A program made the position numbers and the translations under genes. The notes beneath the pieces were generated by a model. It was not told where the DNA came from and searched no databases. It saw only the letters and a program-made list of their open reading frames with translations. Source: Acidimicrobiales bacterium (GTDB lineage: Bacteria; Actinomycetota; Acidimicrobiia; Acidimicrobiales; GCA-2861595). From it: a DNA stretch of 41,279 bases. The stretch lies in contig JAUJNQ010000001.1 in the NCBI GenBank assembly GCA_030448025.1, positions 352,852 through 394,130 on the forward strand, written 5' to 3'. Each line of letters starts with the position of its first letter. Within the stretch, counting starts at the first letter, position 1. This document shows, one piece after another, positions 15,808 through 22,710 of the stretch.

Positions 15808-16263
15808 TCAGCCCAGCGCGTCGAGGGCCTTGGCCACGGCGTCGGGCGGATCCTCGGCCCACAGGACGCCCTCGATGTCCCAGCTCCCGAGGGTCACCAC
15901 CGGGCGGTCCAGGCGGAGCGCCAGCGCGATCTCCGACAGTGTTCCGTAGCCGCCGCCAACAGCAACTACGGCGTCGGCCGTGCGCACGACCACGGCGTTG
16001 CGAGCCTCGCCCATCCCCGTCGCCACCGCCACGTCCACCCAGCGGTTGGCCTTGGTGCGATCTGCTCCGGGCAGGATGCCCACGGTGGCGCCCTCGACGG
16101 CCTTGGCGCCCCGACAGGCGGCGGCCATCACGCCACCCAGGCCGCCGCACACCACCACCGCCCCCCGCTCGGCCAGAAGCCGGCCCACGGCCTCGGCCTC
16201 GGCCTCGACGGCGGGGGACGCCTCGCCGGGGCCGACCACCCCCACGTGGATCGAACCTCTCAC
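15808..16263 (-). CDS. TIGR00725 / LOG-family nucleotide-binding protein
   Basis: A 151-aa Rossmann-like protein of the TIGR00725 group within the LOG / DprA-like superfamily. I chose GTG 16263, giving VRGSIHVGVVGPGEASP, the family's first strand and loop. Other motifs are LLAERGAVVVCGGLGGVMAAA (as VVVCGGLGGVMAAA), ATVGILPG and the LOG-type PGGYGT equivalent VAVGGGYGTLSEIALAL. LOG proteins are cytokinin-activating phosphoribohydrolases, whose PGGxGTxxE motif is partly kept here (GGGYGTLSE), so a nucleotide phosphoribohydrolase role is possible but unproven. It is divergent from the radical SAM gene across a 64-bp region that contains a LexA-type box, so both could be DNA-damage controlled. 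Confidence 0.85.
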   Translation of the reverse strand: MRGSIHVGVVGPGEASPAVEAEAEAVGRLLAERGAVVVCGGLGGVMAAACRGAKAVEGATVGILPGADRTKANRWVDVAVATGMGEARNAVVVRTADAVVAVGGGYGTLSEIALALRLDRPVVTLGSWDIEGVLWAEDPPDAVAKALDALG

Positions 16264-16299
16264 CGGTAGAGGTCTAGCGCGGCGCCGTCCGCTGGCGTA

Positions 16300-16315
16300 G
16301 CGAACACATGTTCGA
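16300..16315. promoter_or_regulatory. LexA (SOS) box
   Basis: CGAACACATGTTCG at 16301-16314 fits the mycobacterial/Gram-positive LexA operator CGAAC-N4-GTTCG; extended to 16 bases it lacks only the outer T on the left. It abuts the -10 box of the radical SAM gene and lies 37 bp upstream of the divergent LOG-family start. Confidence 0.75.
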
Positions 16316-16321
16316 TACAGT
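16316..16321 (+). promoter_or_regulatory. Probable -10 box (TACAGT) of the radical SAM gene
   Basis: TACAGT fits TANNNT and is followed by 6 nt and ATG 16328, so the transcript is likely leaderless. The LexA box ends at its first base, so repressor binding would block polymerase. Confidence 0.6.
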
Positions 16322-16327
16322 TCGGCG

Positions 16328-18241
16328 ATGGGAGAACTGAGGTGGCGCCTGGCCGGGGACGACGGCGGGCAGGGCTCGCTCTTCGCAGACGAGGAGCTGG
16401 TGGAGCGCCACGTCGGCGGTGGCGAATACAGGGGCCTCGAGTTCCTCCACGTCAACGCCCGCCGCATCATCAACGAGGTGCCCGCGGCCTCGCGGATGCC
16501 CTTCGGCTACACCATCAACGCCTACAGGGGATGCAGTCATGCCTGCACCTACTGCCTGTCCGGCGAGACCCCGATACTCATGGGCAGCGGGCGGACGAAG
16601 CCTCTGGCGGAGATCCAGATCGGCGACAAGGTGTACGGCACCGTAAGGGAGGGGAGCTACCGCCGCTACGTCAGCACCCAGGTTGTCGCCCACTGGTCCA
16701 CTCTCAAGCCCGCATATCGGGTGTCGCTGGAGGACGGGACCGAGCTCATCTCGAGCGGTGACCATCGCTTCTTGACAGAGCGCGGCTGGAAGCGCGTCAC
16801 GGGTGCCCAGAGCGGGGCAGCATGCCGGCCACACCTGACCCGCAACGACAAGCTGATGGGCGTTGGACAGCTGGCGGCTCCACCTGGGCACGGCCTGGAG
16901 TATCGGGACGGGTACTTGTGCGGGATCCAGCAGGCGGTCGATGCTCGGGAGTTGCGTGCCATTCGAACCTCGACCAGAGCGAGCGTTGCCGCCATCACGG
17001 CGATCGTCGACTACCCAACCTCGCCCTCCGACGAGTGGTGCAAGGGCTTTCTCGGGGGCATCTTCGACGCCGAGGGCTCGTACAGCCGTGGCATCTTGCG
17101 CATCGCCAACGCGAACCCCGCCATCATCGAGCAGATCTGCCTCTGCATGCGGCGGTTGAGATTCCCGTTCTCCGTCGATCGTGGTCGTGTCTCCTACGTC
17201 CGAGCGGTCGGGGGCCTGCGGGAGCATCTGCGCTTCTTTCAGACAGTGGACCCGGCGATCACCCCAAAGAGGGTCATCGATGGAGCCGCCGTCAAGAGCA
17301 GTGCTCGCTTGGGTGTGGTGGAGGTCGAGCCATTGAGGTTCGACCTTCCCATGTACGACCTGACCACGGGCACCGGTGACTTCATCGCCAATGGAGTGGT
17401 GAGCCACAACTGCTTTGCTCGGCCCACGCACGAGTACCTCGGTCTGGGCATCGGAGAGGACTTCGACCGCAAGCTGGTGGTGAAGGTCAACGCCGTGGAG
17501 CGGGTCCGGGCGGAGCTGGCGGCCCCACGGTGGGCGGGCGAGCACATCGCCATGGGCACGAACACCGACCCCTACCAGCGTTGCGAGGCCAAGTTCCACC
17601 TCACGCGGGGCATCGTGGGCGTGCTGGGCCAGGCCGCCAACCCGTTCTCGGTCCTCACCAAGTCCACCCTGATCCTTCGCGACCTCGACCTGCTGCAGGC
17701 GGCAGCGGAGCGTACCGAGGTGCGGGCCAACTTCTCGATCGGCACGCTCGACGAGGACGTCTGGAAGGCCACCGAGCCGGGCACTCCCCATCCCCGCCGG
17801 CGGGTGGAGGCCGTGGCCCGGCTCAACGAGGCCGGCATCCCCTGTGGTGTCCTCGTGGCGCCCGTGCTTCCCTGCATCTCCGATTCGCCCGAGCAGCTGG
17901 AGGCCGTGGTCAAGGCCTGCGTGGAGGCAGGGGCGGTGTCGGTCTCGGCACTCCCGCTGCACCTGCGTCCCGGCGTGAAGGAGCACTTCATGAGCTGGCT
18001 CCGGGCCAACCGCCCCGACCTGGTGGAGCAGTACGAGCGTCGCTACCGCAGGGCCTATCTGGCCTCCGAGGAGCAGAAGGCGCTGTCGGCCAGGGTCCGC
18101 CGGCTCGTGGACGAGTCGCGGGGCCGCTTCAGCCCACCGTCGGCCACCAGGCCCGTGGGTGGGCGGCAGCGCCGCCGGCCACCACGTTCGGGCCCCCCGC
18201 CGGCCGCCACCGTGCCGGGGCAGCTCGGCTTGAGAATGTGA
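16328..18241 (+). CDS. Rv2578c-family radical SAM protein containing an intein
   Basis: A 637-aa precursor; after removal of a 286-aa intein the enzyme is 351 aa. The host protein is the Rv2578c-type radical SAM family (SPL-like). Its 4Fe-4S motif is GCSHACTYC, with Cys 69, 73 and 76, and the third Cys is exactly the splice site. Downstream are FARPTHEYLGLGIGEDFDRK, a family signature, then AMGTNTDPYQRCEAK, LTKSTLILRDLDLL and APVLPCISDS. The enzyme cannot bind its cluster until splicing joins ACTY to CFARP. The ATG is 6 nt after a -10 box next to a LexA box, pointing to induction by DNA damage. The family has been linked to spore photoproduct lyase-like repair; the true substrate is unknown. 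The C-terminus is Arg/Pro-rich and ends PGQLGLRM. Confidence 0.93.
   Translation: MGELRWRLAGDDGGQGSLFADEELVERHVGGGEYRGLEFLHVNARRIINEVPAASRMPFGYTINAYRGCSHACTYCLSGETPILMGSGRTKPLAEIQIGDKVYGTVREGSYRRYVSTQVVAHWSTLKPAYRVSLEDGTELISSGDHRFLTERGWKRVTGAQSGAACRPHLTRNDKLMGVGQLAAPPGHGLEYRDGYLCGIQQAVDARELRAIRTSTRASVAAITAIVDYPTSPSDEWCKGFLGGIFDAEGSYSRGILRIANANPAIIEQICLCMRRLRFPFSVDRGRVSYVRAVGGLREHLRFFQTVDPAITPKRVIDGAAVKSSARLGVVEVEPLRFDLPMYDLTTGTGDFIANGVVSHNCFARPTHEYLGLGIGEDFDRKLVVKVNAVERVRAELAAPRWAGEHIAMGTNTDPYQRCEAKFHLTRGIVGVLGQAANPFSVLTKSTLILRDLDLLQAAAERTEVRANFSIGTLDEDVWKATEPGTPHPRRRVEAVARLNEAGIPCGVLVAPVLPCISDSPEQLEAVVKACVEAGAVSVSALPLHLRPGVKEHFMSWLRANRPDLVEQYERRYRRAYLASEEQKALSARVRRLVDESRGRFSPPSATRPVGGRQRRRPPRSGPPPAATVPGQLGLRM
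16553..17410 (+). other. Intein with LAGLIDADG endonuclease domain
   Basis: Codons for residues 76-361 of the precursor (286 aa). Block A: CLSGETPILMGSG with Cys1 nucleophile, continuing PLAEIQIGDKVYG. Block B: SSGDHRFLTERGWKRV with the conserved His. An endonuclease domain follows, with one clear LAGLIDADG-type helix, FLGGIFDAEGS (about residues 240-250). A second, weaker copy is not obvious, so the endonuclease may be dimeric or decayed. Blocks F/G: YDLTTGTGDFIANGVVSHN, ending in the penultimate His and terminal Asn, then +1 Cys. All splicing residues are present, so it should be splicing-competent. Its base composition is slightly less GC-rich than the flanking exteins. Confidence 0.93.
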
Positions 18242-18275
18242 CGTCTGCCGGTCCTGCCGTAGGTCCTCCCGAGCC

Positions 18276-18281
18276 TACGCT
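18276..18281 (+). promoter_or_regulatory. Probable -10 box (TACGCT) of the DUF1361 gene
   Basis: TACGCT fits TANNNT and is 5 nt before ATG 18287; a leaderless transcript is likely. Confidence 0.45.
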
Positions 18282-18286
18282 TGGGC

Positions 18287-18976
18287 ATGAAGGAACCTCC
18301 CGTCAACGAACTCCGGAGCGTTGCTCGCTGGCTCCATCAGCGTTCGACGTTCAGCGTGACCGCAGCCAGTTGTCTGGCCCTTGCCGTCTTTGTGGTCGGC
18401 CCCCTGCTTCTCGGCCAGCTGCCCACCCAGCGCTTCCTCGTATGGAACCTCGCCCTGGCCTGGATCCCGTACGTCGCCGCCCTCGGCGTCGAGGTGTTCG
18501 ATCGGGCGCGCCGCCCGCTTGGGGTGCTGGCGGCGGCGGCCATGTGGCTGCTCTTCCTCCCCAACGCCCCCTACCTGGTGTCCGACCTCACCCACCTCCA
18601 CCGGGCGTCGCCTACTCCCTGGCTGGAGCTCGCTCGATTCGTCGCCTTCGCTTGGGCCGGCTGCCTGCTGGCGGTCGCGTCCCTTCGCATCGTCCATCGC
18701 GTCGTCGCCGGCCACGGCGGTTGGCTCGCGGGCTGGGCCGCAGTCTTCGGGGCAGCAGGTGTGAGCGGGGTCGGCGTGGTCGTCGGCCGCTTCGCCCGGC
18801 TGAACAGCTGGGAAGCCCTGACCCGCCCTACGGCCGTCGCCGCCGAGGCCGTTCGGGTGGCGGGCAGCCGCCAAGGACTGGCAGTGGCGGTGTTCTTCAG
18901 CCTCCTCCTGCTCGTCGTCTACGCCGGCCTCGGTGGGGCGGGGGCTTCCTCTCGAGCCGGTGAGTCTCGTCTGTGA
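18287..18976 (+). CDS. DUF1361 membrane protein
   Basis: A 229-aa multi-pass membrane protein of the DUF1361 family, function unknown. Family landmarks are FLVWNLALAWIPYVAALG (about 47-64), WLLFLPNAPYLVSDLTHL (about 86-103) and the late GRFARLNSWEALTRP (about 164-178). About six membrane segments are visible, the last near 200-217 (GLAVAVFFSLLLLVVYAGL). ATG 18287 is preferred over TTG 18281 because of the -10 spacing. It follows the radical SAM gene by 45 bp but seems to have its own promoter. The 220 bp after it, to 19197, contain no gene I can support. Confidence 0.88.
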   Translation: MKEPPVNELRSVARWLHQRSTFSVTAASCLALAVFVVGPLLLGQLPTQRFLVWNLALAWIPYVAALGVEVFDRARRPLGVLAAAAMWLLFLPNAPYLVSDLTHLHRASPTPWLELARFVAFAWAGCLLAVASLRIVHRVVAGHGGWLAGWAAVFGAAGVSGVGVVVGRFARLNSWEALTRPTAVAAEAVRVAGSRQGLAVAVFFSLLLLVVYAGLGGAGASSRAGESRL

Positions 18977-19196
18977 CGTCCTTCAGGGGGGCGGTCGGTG
19001 AGCGTCGCCGGATCGCTCAGGCCCTTCACAAACCGTGATCTGCCTATGCCGTGTCCTGGACGATTTGGCCACGTTCACTCCGGCGAATCTCGGGCTGCTG
19101 GGGGTTGGTCACGGCTTCTTTCTACCCGATGCTTCTGGGTCGCGGGCCTGCTCGGCGACGGAGCCGATCGTTTGACAGCTCCCTTGAGCCTCCGCC

Positions 19197-19910
19197 CTAG
19201 CAGAGCTGCGGCGCTCCCAGGCGCACGGTGACCTCGGGCGCGTAATGCGCCAACGGTTGGTCGCCGCTCGCCGGCAGGCCTGCCGCCTGCAGCAAGCTCT
19301 GATCGAGGCTCTCCACCTCGGCGTGCCAGAGTGGCCACGGCTCGTGCTCCACGGGCACGACGGCCAGCCGGCCCGCGATCGTCGTGTAGGCGCGCCACCG
19401 GCCGGTGAGCCAGTGGTCCAGATGGGAAGCCTCGTCAGCACCGTAGGGCCGCTCCGGACGGACGGTGATGTCGTGGCCCGCAGATGACGCGATCCGGCGC
19501 CCGCTGCGGTAACGGACGGCCTGGCCCTCGTCGACGGACATCTCGGCCCACCGATAGGGCACGCCGTAGCCGAGAGACGCACCGATCACAGTGGGCAGGC
19601 TGTCGGCGTCGAGCGACAGGAACCACAATCCGTCCTTGCCGTCCGGTCGACGGACGTAGGTGCGAACGTTGGTTTCGGGAAAGGTGGACAGTCCGGGGAT
19701 GGGAGGCAGGCAGCCGACGCTGAAGTCGACCATCAAGAACGGCGTGAGCCCCACCCACGCCTTGCCTTCCTGGGTGTCCACCTCCAGGCCGGAGGGCAGC
19801 AGGGGTTGGAGAACCTCCGGCTCGTAGGACCAGTGGAGAAACGTCATCGCTCGCCATCGCTGGCATGCAGCCGCCAGCCGAACGCGCTCCTCGGGGTTTC
19901 GACCCGCCAT
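19197..19910 (-). CDS. YqjF-like DUF2071 protein
   Basis: A 237-aa protein of the DUF2071 (YqjF) family, related by fold to acetoacetate decarboxylase; function unknown. The N-terminus has the family pattern MTFLHWSYEPEVLQPLLPSG (residues 22-41) followed by DTQEGKAWVGLTPFLMVDF. The middle has PETNVRTYVRRPDGKDGLWF and SLDADSLPTVIGASLGYGVP, and a later WLTGRWRAYT and PVEHEPWPLWHAEV are also typical. It is complete and soluble, with no signal peptide. It is transcribed in the same direction as the DUF4383 gene upstream (35 bp gap), so the two may share an mRNA. Confidence 0.88.
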   Translation of the reverse strand: MAGRNPEERVRLAAACQRWRAMTFLHWSYEPEVLQPLLPSGLEVDTQEGKAWVGLTPFLMVDFSVGCLPPIPGLSTFPETNVRTYVRRPDGKDGLWFLSLDADSLPTVIGASLGYGVPYRWAEMSVDEGQAVRYRSGRRIASSAGHDITVRPERPYGADEASHLDHWLTGRWRAYTTIAGRLAVVPVEHEPWPLWHAEVESLDQSLLQAAGLPASGDQPLAHYAPEVTVRLGAPQLC

Positions 19911-19945
19911 CTAAGTGGAGAGCCTTGGTGCCCGAACCGGTTTGG

Positions 19946-20494
19946 CTAAGCCCGAGAGAGCGTCTTGCGGGCGACGGCGATCCCAACCAGACCCAGCACG
20001 ATCATCGCCGTGGAAAGCCCCACGTGCAGGAAGTTGTCGGCGTCGTTCAGGGGCAGGAAGTTGGCATCGCTCGAGTGGTCGATGATGAAGCCATAGGCGG
20101 CTACCCCGAGGTACCCGACCCCGCCTCCGATCAGGTAGAGCTTGGACCAGCTGGCCCGCGCCGCGGCCAACAATCCGATGGCGAACAAGAGGTGCACGAT
20201 GTTGTGGAGGACGCTCACTCGGAACAGACCCACTAGCTCGGCGTTGGAGTCGGTCCCCAGCAAGCTCAGCTCGTCGTAGTTGGAAGTGATCCCGGGGATG
20301 AACCCACCCACACCTGACAGCAGGAAAGTCAGGCCCATGACCCCAGAGAACAGCTGGAGGAGCGAGCGACCGCCAACCGCAGAGCCACCACCGCCTCCCG
20401 AGCCACCCCCAGCTGGAGAAGTGCGGGGGGAGGGCTGGGCGGACGAGGGAGCCTGGACCTGGCCCATGTGTTGGCCCCGGTACTCGTAGGACAT
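19946..20494 (-). CDS. DUF4383 membrane protein
   Basis: A 182-aa membrane protein of the DUF4383 family, function unknown. A disordered Gly/Ser/Pro-rich head (residues 1-42) precedes four membrane segments: LLQLFSGVMGLTFLLSGVGG, NIVHLLFAIGLLAAA, KLYLIGGGVGYLGVAAYGFI and FLHVGLSTAMIVLGLVGIAV. The motif NIVHLLFAIGLL with the later NFLHVGLS is characteristic of the family. Unlike several neighbours it has a leader: a strong Shine-Dalgarno GGAGGGGAG lies 7 nt before ATG 20494, and TAAGGT, about 40 nt upstream on the same strand, could be its -10 box. Confidence 0.85.
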   Translation of the reverse strand: MSYEYRGQHMGQVQAPSSAQPSPRTSPAGGGSGGGGGSAVGGRSLLQLFSGVMGLTFLLSGVGGFIPGITSNYDELSLLGTDSNAELVGLFRVSVLHNIVHLLFAIGLLAAARASWSKLYLIGGGVGYLGVAAYGFIIDHSSDANFLPLNDADNFLHVGLSTAMIVLGLVGIAVARKTLSRA

Positions 20495-20578
20495 CGATGT
20501 CTCCCCTCCAGCGCAGAGTTGCTTCTCGGCGGACCTTAGCTGCCTGACCGCCCGCCGCCTCGGCAGGGGCGGGGTTCG

Positions 20579-22183
20579 TCAGGAGCTGCAAGACAGCATC
20601 GAGCAGCCCACCCGCTCACGGGCCCACTCGGGGCGACGGGCGGAGAACCGCTCCCTGCCCGGCTGCTCGGCGTAGGGATGGCGGAGCACGTCGAGCAGCT
20701 CGGCTACGAGCGATGGGTCGCCGTCCTCGGCGGCGTCGATGGCTTCCTGGGCGAGGTAGTTGCGCAGGACGAAGCGGGGGTTCACGGCGTCCATCCTCCG
20801 GCGCCGATTGTCGTCGGCCAGGCCTCCCTCAGCCGCCCGGCGGCCCCAAGACCGGAGCCAACCCACCACCGCCTCGCGGACCTCGCCCACCACCTCCTCG
20901 GGCTTGTACCAGGCGCCGGCCAGAGGAGCGAGCAGGGCCCCGGCGGGGAGATCGCCGTCGGTATCGACGGGGACTCGAGCCAGGTCGCGGAAGAACAGCA
21001 CCTGGTCGGTCTCCGTGCGCCCGAGCATGACGAAAAGCTCGCTCAGCAGGCGGTCGTCCTCTTGGAGGGGTGATCCCCAACCGAGCCGCTCCGCCATCAT
21101 GGCCTCGAAGCCGCGGTGGTAGCTGGCCACGTAGCTCTCGAGGCCGGCCTGGAGCGGCTCTGGGTCCTCGGTGAGCACCAGCAAGGAGTTGGCGAGCTGG
21201 ACCAGGTTCCAGTGCGCCACCTCCGGTTGGGCCCCGAAGCGGTAGCGGCGGGTGCCGGCGTCGGTGGTGTTGGGCGTCCAGCCGGGGTCGAAGCTCTCGA
21301 GCCAGCCGTAAGGGCCGTAGTCGATGGTCATCCCGAGGATCGACATGTTGTCGCTGTTGAGCACACCATGCACGAACCCGACCCGCATCCAGTCCACGAC
21401 CAACGCCGCGGTGCGGGTACAGATCTCGTCGAACCAGGACCCCACCGCCTCACCGAGGACCGGGAAGCCGTCAGCCGCGAGGTGGGCGAAGTCGGTGCGG
21501 ATCGTGAACCTGACGAGCTGTTCGAGCACGTCCCGCTCTCCGCGCCACGCCGGCAGCTGGAAGTTCCCGAACCGGGTGAACGACGGGGCTACCCGGCACA
21601 CCACGGCACCCGGCTCGGGGCGGGCGTTGCCGTCGTAGAGCACGTCGCGGACCACGGTCTGGCCAGTAGTCACGAGGGAGAGCGCTCGGGTGGTGGCCAC
21701 ACCCAGGTGGTGCATGGCCTCGCTGCACAGGAACTCCCGGATGGAGGATCGCAGCACGGCCCGGCCATCCGCCATGCGGGAGTAGGGCGTGGGGCCGGCC
21801 CCTTTGAGCTGCAGGATCTGGTGCTCGCGGTTACGGTCGAGCACCTCTCCGAGGGCGATGGCTCGCCCGTCTCCCAACTGGCCGGCCCAGCCGCCGAACT
21901 GGTGCCCGCCGTAGTTGGCGGCGAAGGGATCTGCGCCCGCGGGCACCCGGTTGCCGCCGAACACCTGGGCGAAGTCCTCCGACCGGCACACCTCCGGGGC
22001 GAGGCCCAACAGGTCGGCCACCTCCGGTGACCAGGCCAACGTCTTGGGGGCTGACACCGGTGTAGGGACAACCCGGCTGAAGCAGGCCCGGTGCACCTGG
22101 CGACGCCGGTTGGAGCGGTCGGGATCAGCCGGGAGCTCGGCGGTGAAGCGGTTGTCGAAGAGGAGCCTGTCGAGCTCGGTCAC
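20579..22183 (-). CDS. selO: SelO (YdiU/UPF0061) protein adenylyltransferase
   Basis: A 534-aa member of the SelO family, pseudokinases that bind ATP in flipped orientation and transfer AMP to Ser/Thr/Tyr of proteins, with a role in oxidative stress. Landmarks: NYGGHQFGGWAGQLGDGRAI (about 89-108), QLKGAGPTPYSRMADGRAVL, the catalytic-loop and metal region VHGVLNSDNMSILGMTIDYG (about 271-290) with the N and D that bind Mg, and NPRFVLRNYLAQEAI. The C-terminus ends SMLSCSS; the Cys three from the end is the position of selenocysteine in animal SelO and of the redox Cys in E. coli YdiU. It starts at GTG 22183, 5 bp after the preceding gene stop, so it is probably co-transcribed with it. Confidence 0.95.
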   Translation of the reverse strand: MTELDRLLFDNRFTAELPADPDRSNRRRQVHRACFSRVVPTPVSAPKTLAWSPEVADLLGLAPEVCRSEDFAQVFGGNRVPAGADPFAANYGGHQFGGWAGQLGDGRAIALGEVLDRNREHQILQLKGAGPTPYSRMADGRAVLRSSIREFLCSEAMHHLGVATTRALSLVTTGQTVVRDVLYDGNARPEPGAVVCRVAPSFTRFGNFQLPAWRGERDVLEQLVRFTIRTDFAHLAADGFPVLGEAVGSWFDEICTRTAALVVDWMRVGFVHGVLNSDNMSILGMTIDYGPYGWLESFDPGWTPNTTDAGTRRYRFGAQPEVAHWNLVQLANSLLVLTEDPEPLQAGLESYVASYHRGFEAMMAERLGWGSPLQEDDRLLSELFVMLGRTETDQVLFFRDLARVPVDTDGDLPAGALLAPLAGAWYKPEEVVGEVREAVVGWLRSWGRRAAEGGLADDNRRRRMDAVNPRFVLRNYLAQEAIDAAEDGDPSLVAELLDVLRHPYAEQPGRERFSARRPEWARERVGCSMLSCSS

Positions 22184-22188
22184 GGCCC

Positions 22189-22680
22189 TCAGTGGCTTTT
22201 CGTGCCCGTGCGCGATTCCCGCACCGCCGGCACCAGACGGTCGGCCACCGCTCCGGTCACGAACGAGTAGACGGCCTTGTGCAGGATGTCCACACCTTGC
22301 TCACGGCGAGGCCACGTCCAAGGTGGCGCCCCGACGCCGGTGGCGTTCTCGAGCGTCTGGTCCGTGGCGAGGCGGACGACCGTGTGGGCGAGCGACGCGC
22401 GCGGTCCTCGAAGGCCGCTCGCGGCCCAAACGCCGCGGAGGACGCCGACCACCAGCCCTGTCCCCCAGTGCATGGCATGGTTGGCAAGAGCCGGCTGAGA
22501 CCTCTCGGGGGGCCGGCGACCGAACAGGGCGAGCAGCGTGCGGCCCGGGACGTATGAGTTGGGACGCCTCGTCAGACGCTGCTCCAGCTTCTCACCGGCC
22601 GTCATGAAGGCGACGCCCACCAACCCGGCCACCGCTCCCTTCATCGCCGCCTGCTTCAACACGAACTGGAACATACTCAC
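22189..22680 (-). CDS. Small membrane protein of unknown function
   Basis: A 163-aa protein with a hydrophobic N-terminal segment (AAMKGAVAGLVGVAFMTAGE, about 11-30) and a second membrane-compatible stretch HWGTGLVVGVLRGVWAASGL (about 71-90). A further hydrophobic patch with His and Tyr is near 132-150 (ILHKAVYSFVTGAVADRLV). The layout recalls DUF1440-type inner-membrane proteins, but I cannot confirm a family. It sits between the thioredoxin/NHL gene (30 bp upstream) and selO (5 bp downstream) on the same strand, suggesting a transcription unit of these three. Confidence 0.65.
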   Translation of the reverse strand: MSMFQFVLKQAAMKGAVAGLVGVAFMTAGEKLEQRLTRRPNSYVPGRTLLALFGRRPPERSQPALANHAMHWGTGLVVGVLRGVWAASGLRGPRASLAHTVVRLATDQTLENATGVGAPPWTWPRREQGVDILHKAVYSFVTGAVADRLVPAVRESRTGTKSH

Positions 22681-22710
22681 TCGACCGAGCGTCGCGATGG
22701 GCGGGAGCGG

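Noticed and set aside
18998-19231. 77-codon plus-strand frame after the DUF1361 gene
   Set aside because: No ribosome site, no recognisable feature, and it runs antisense into the DUF2071 gene end.
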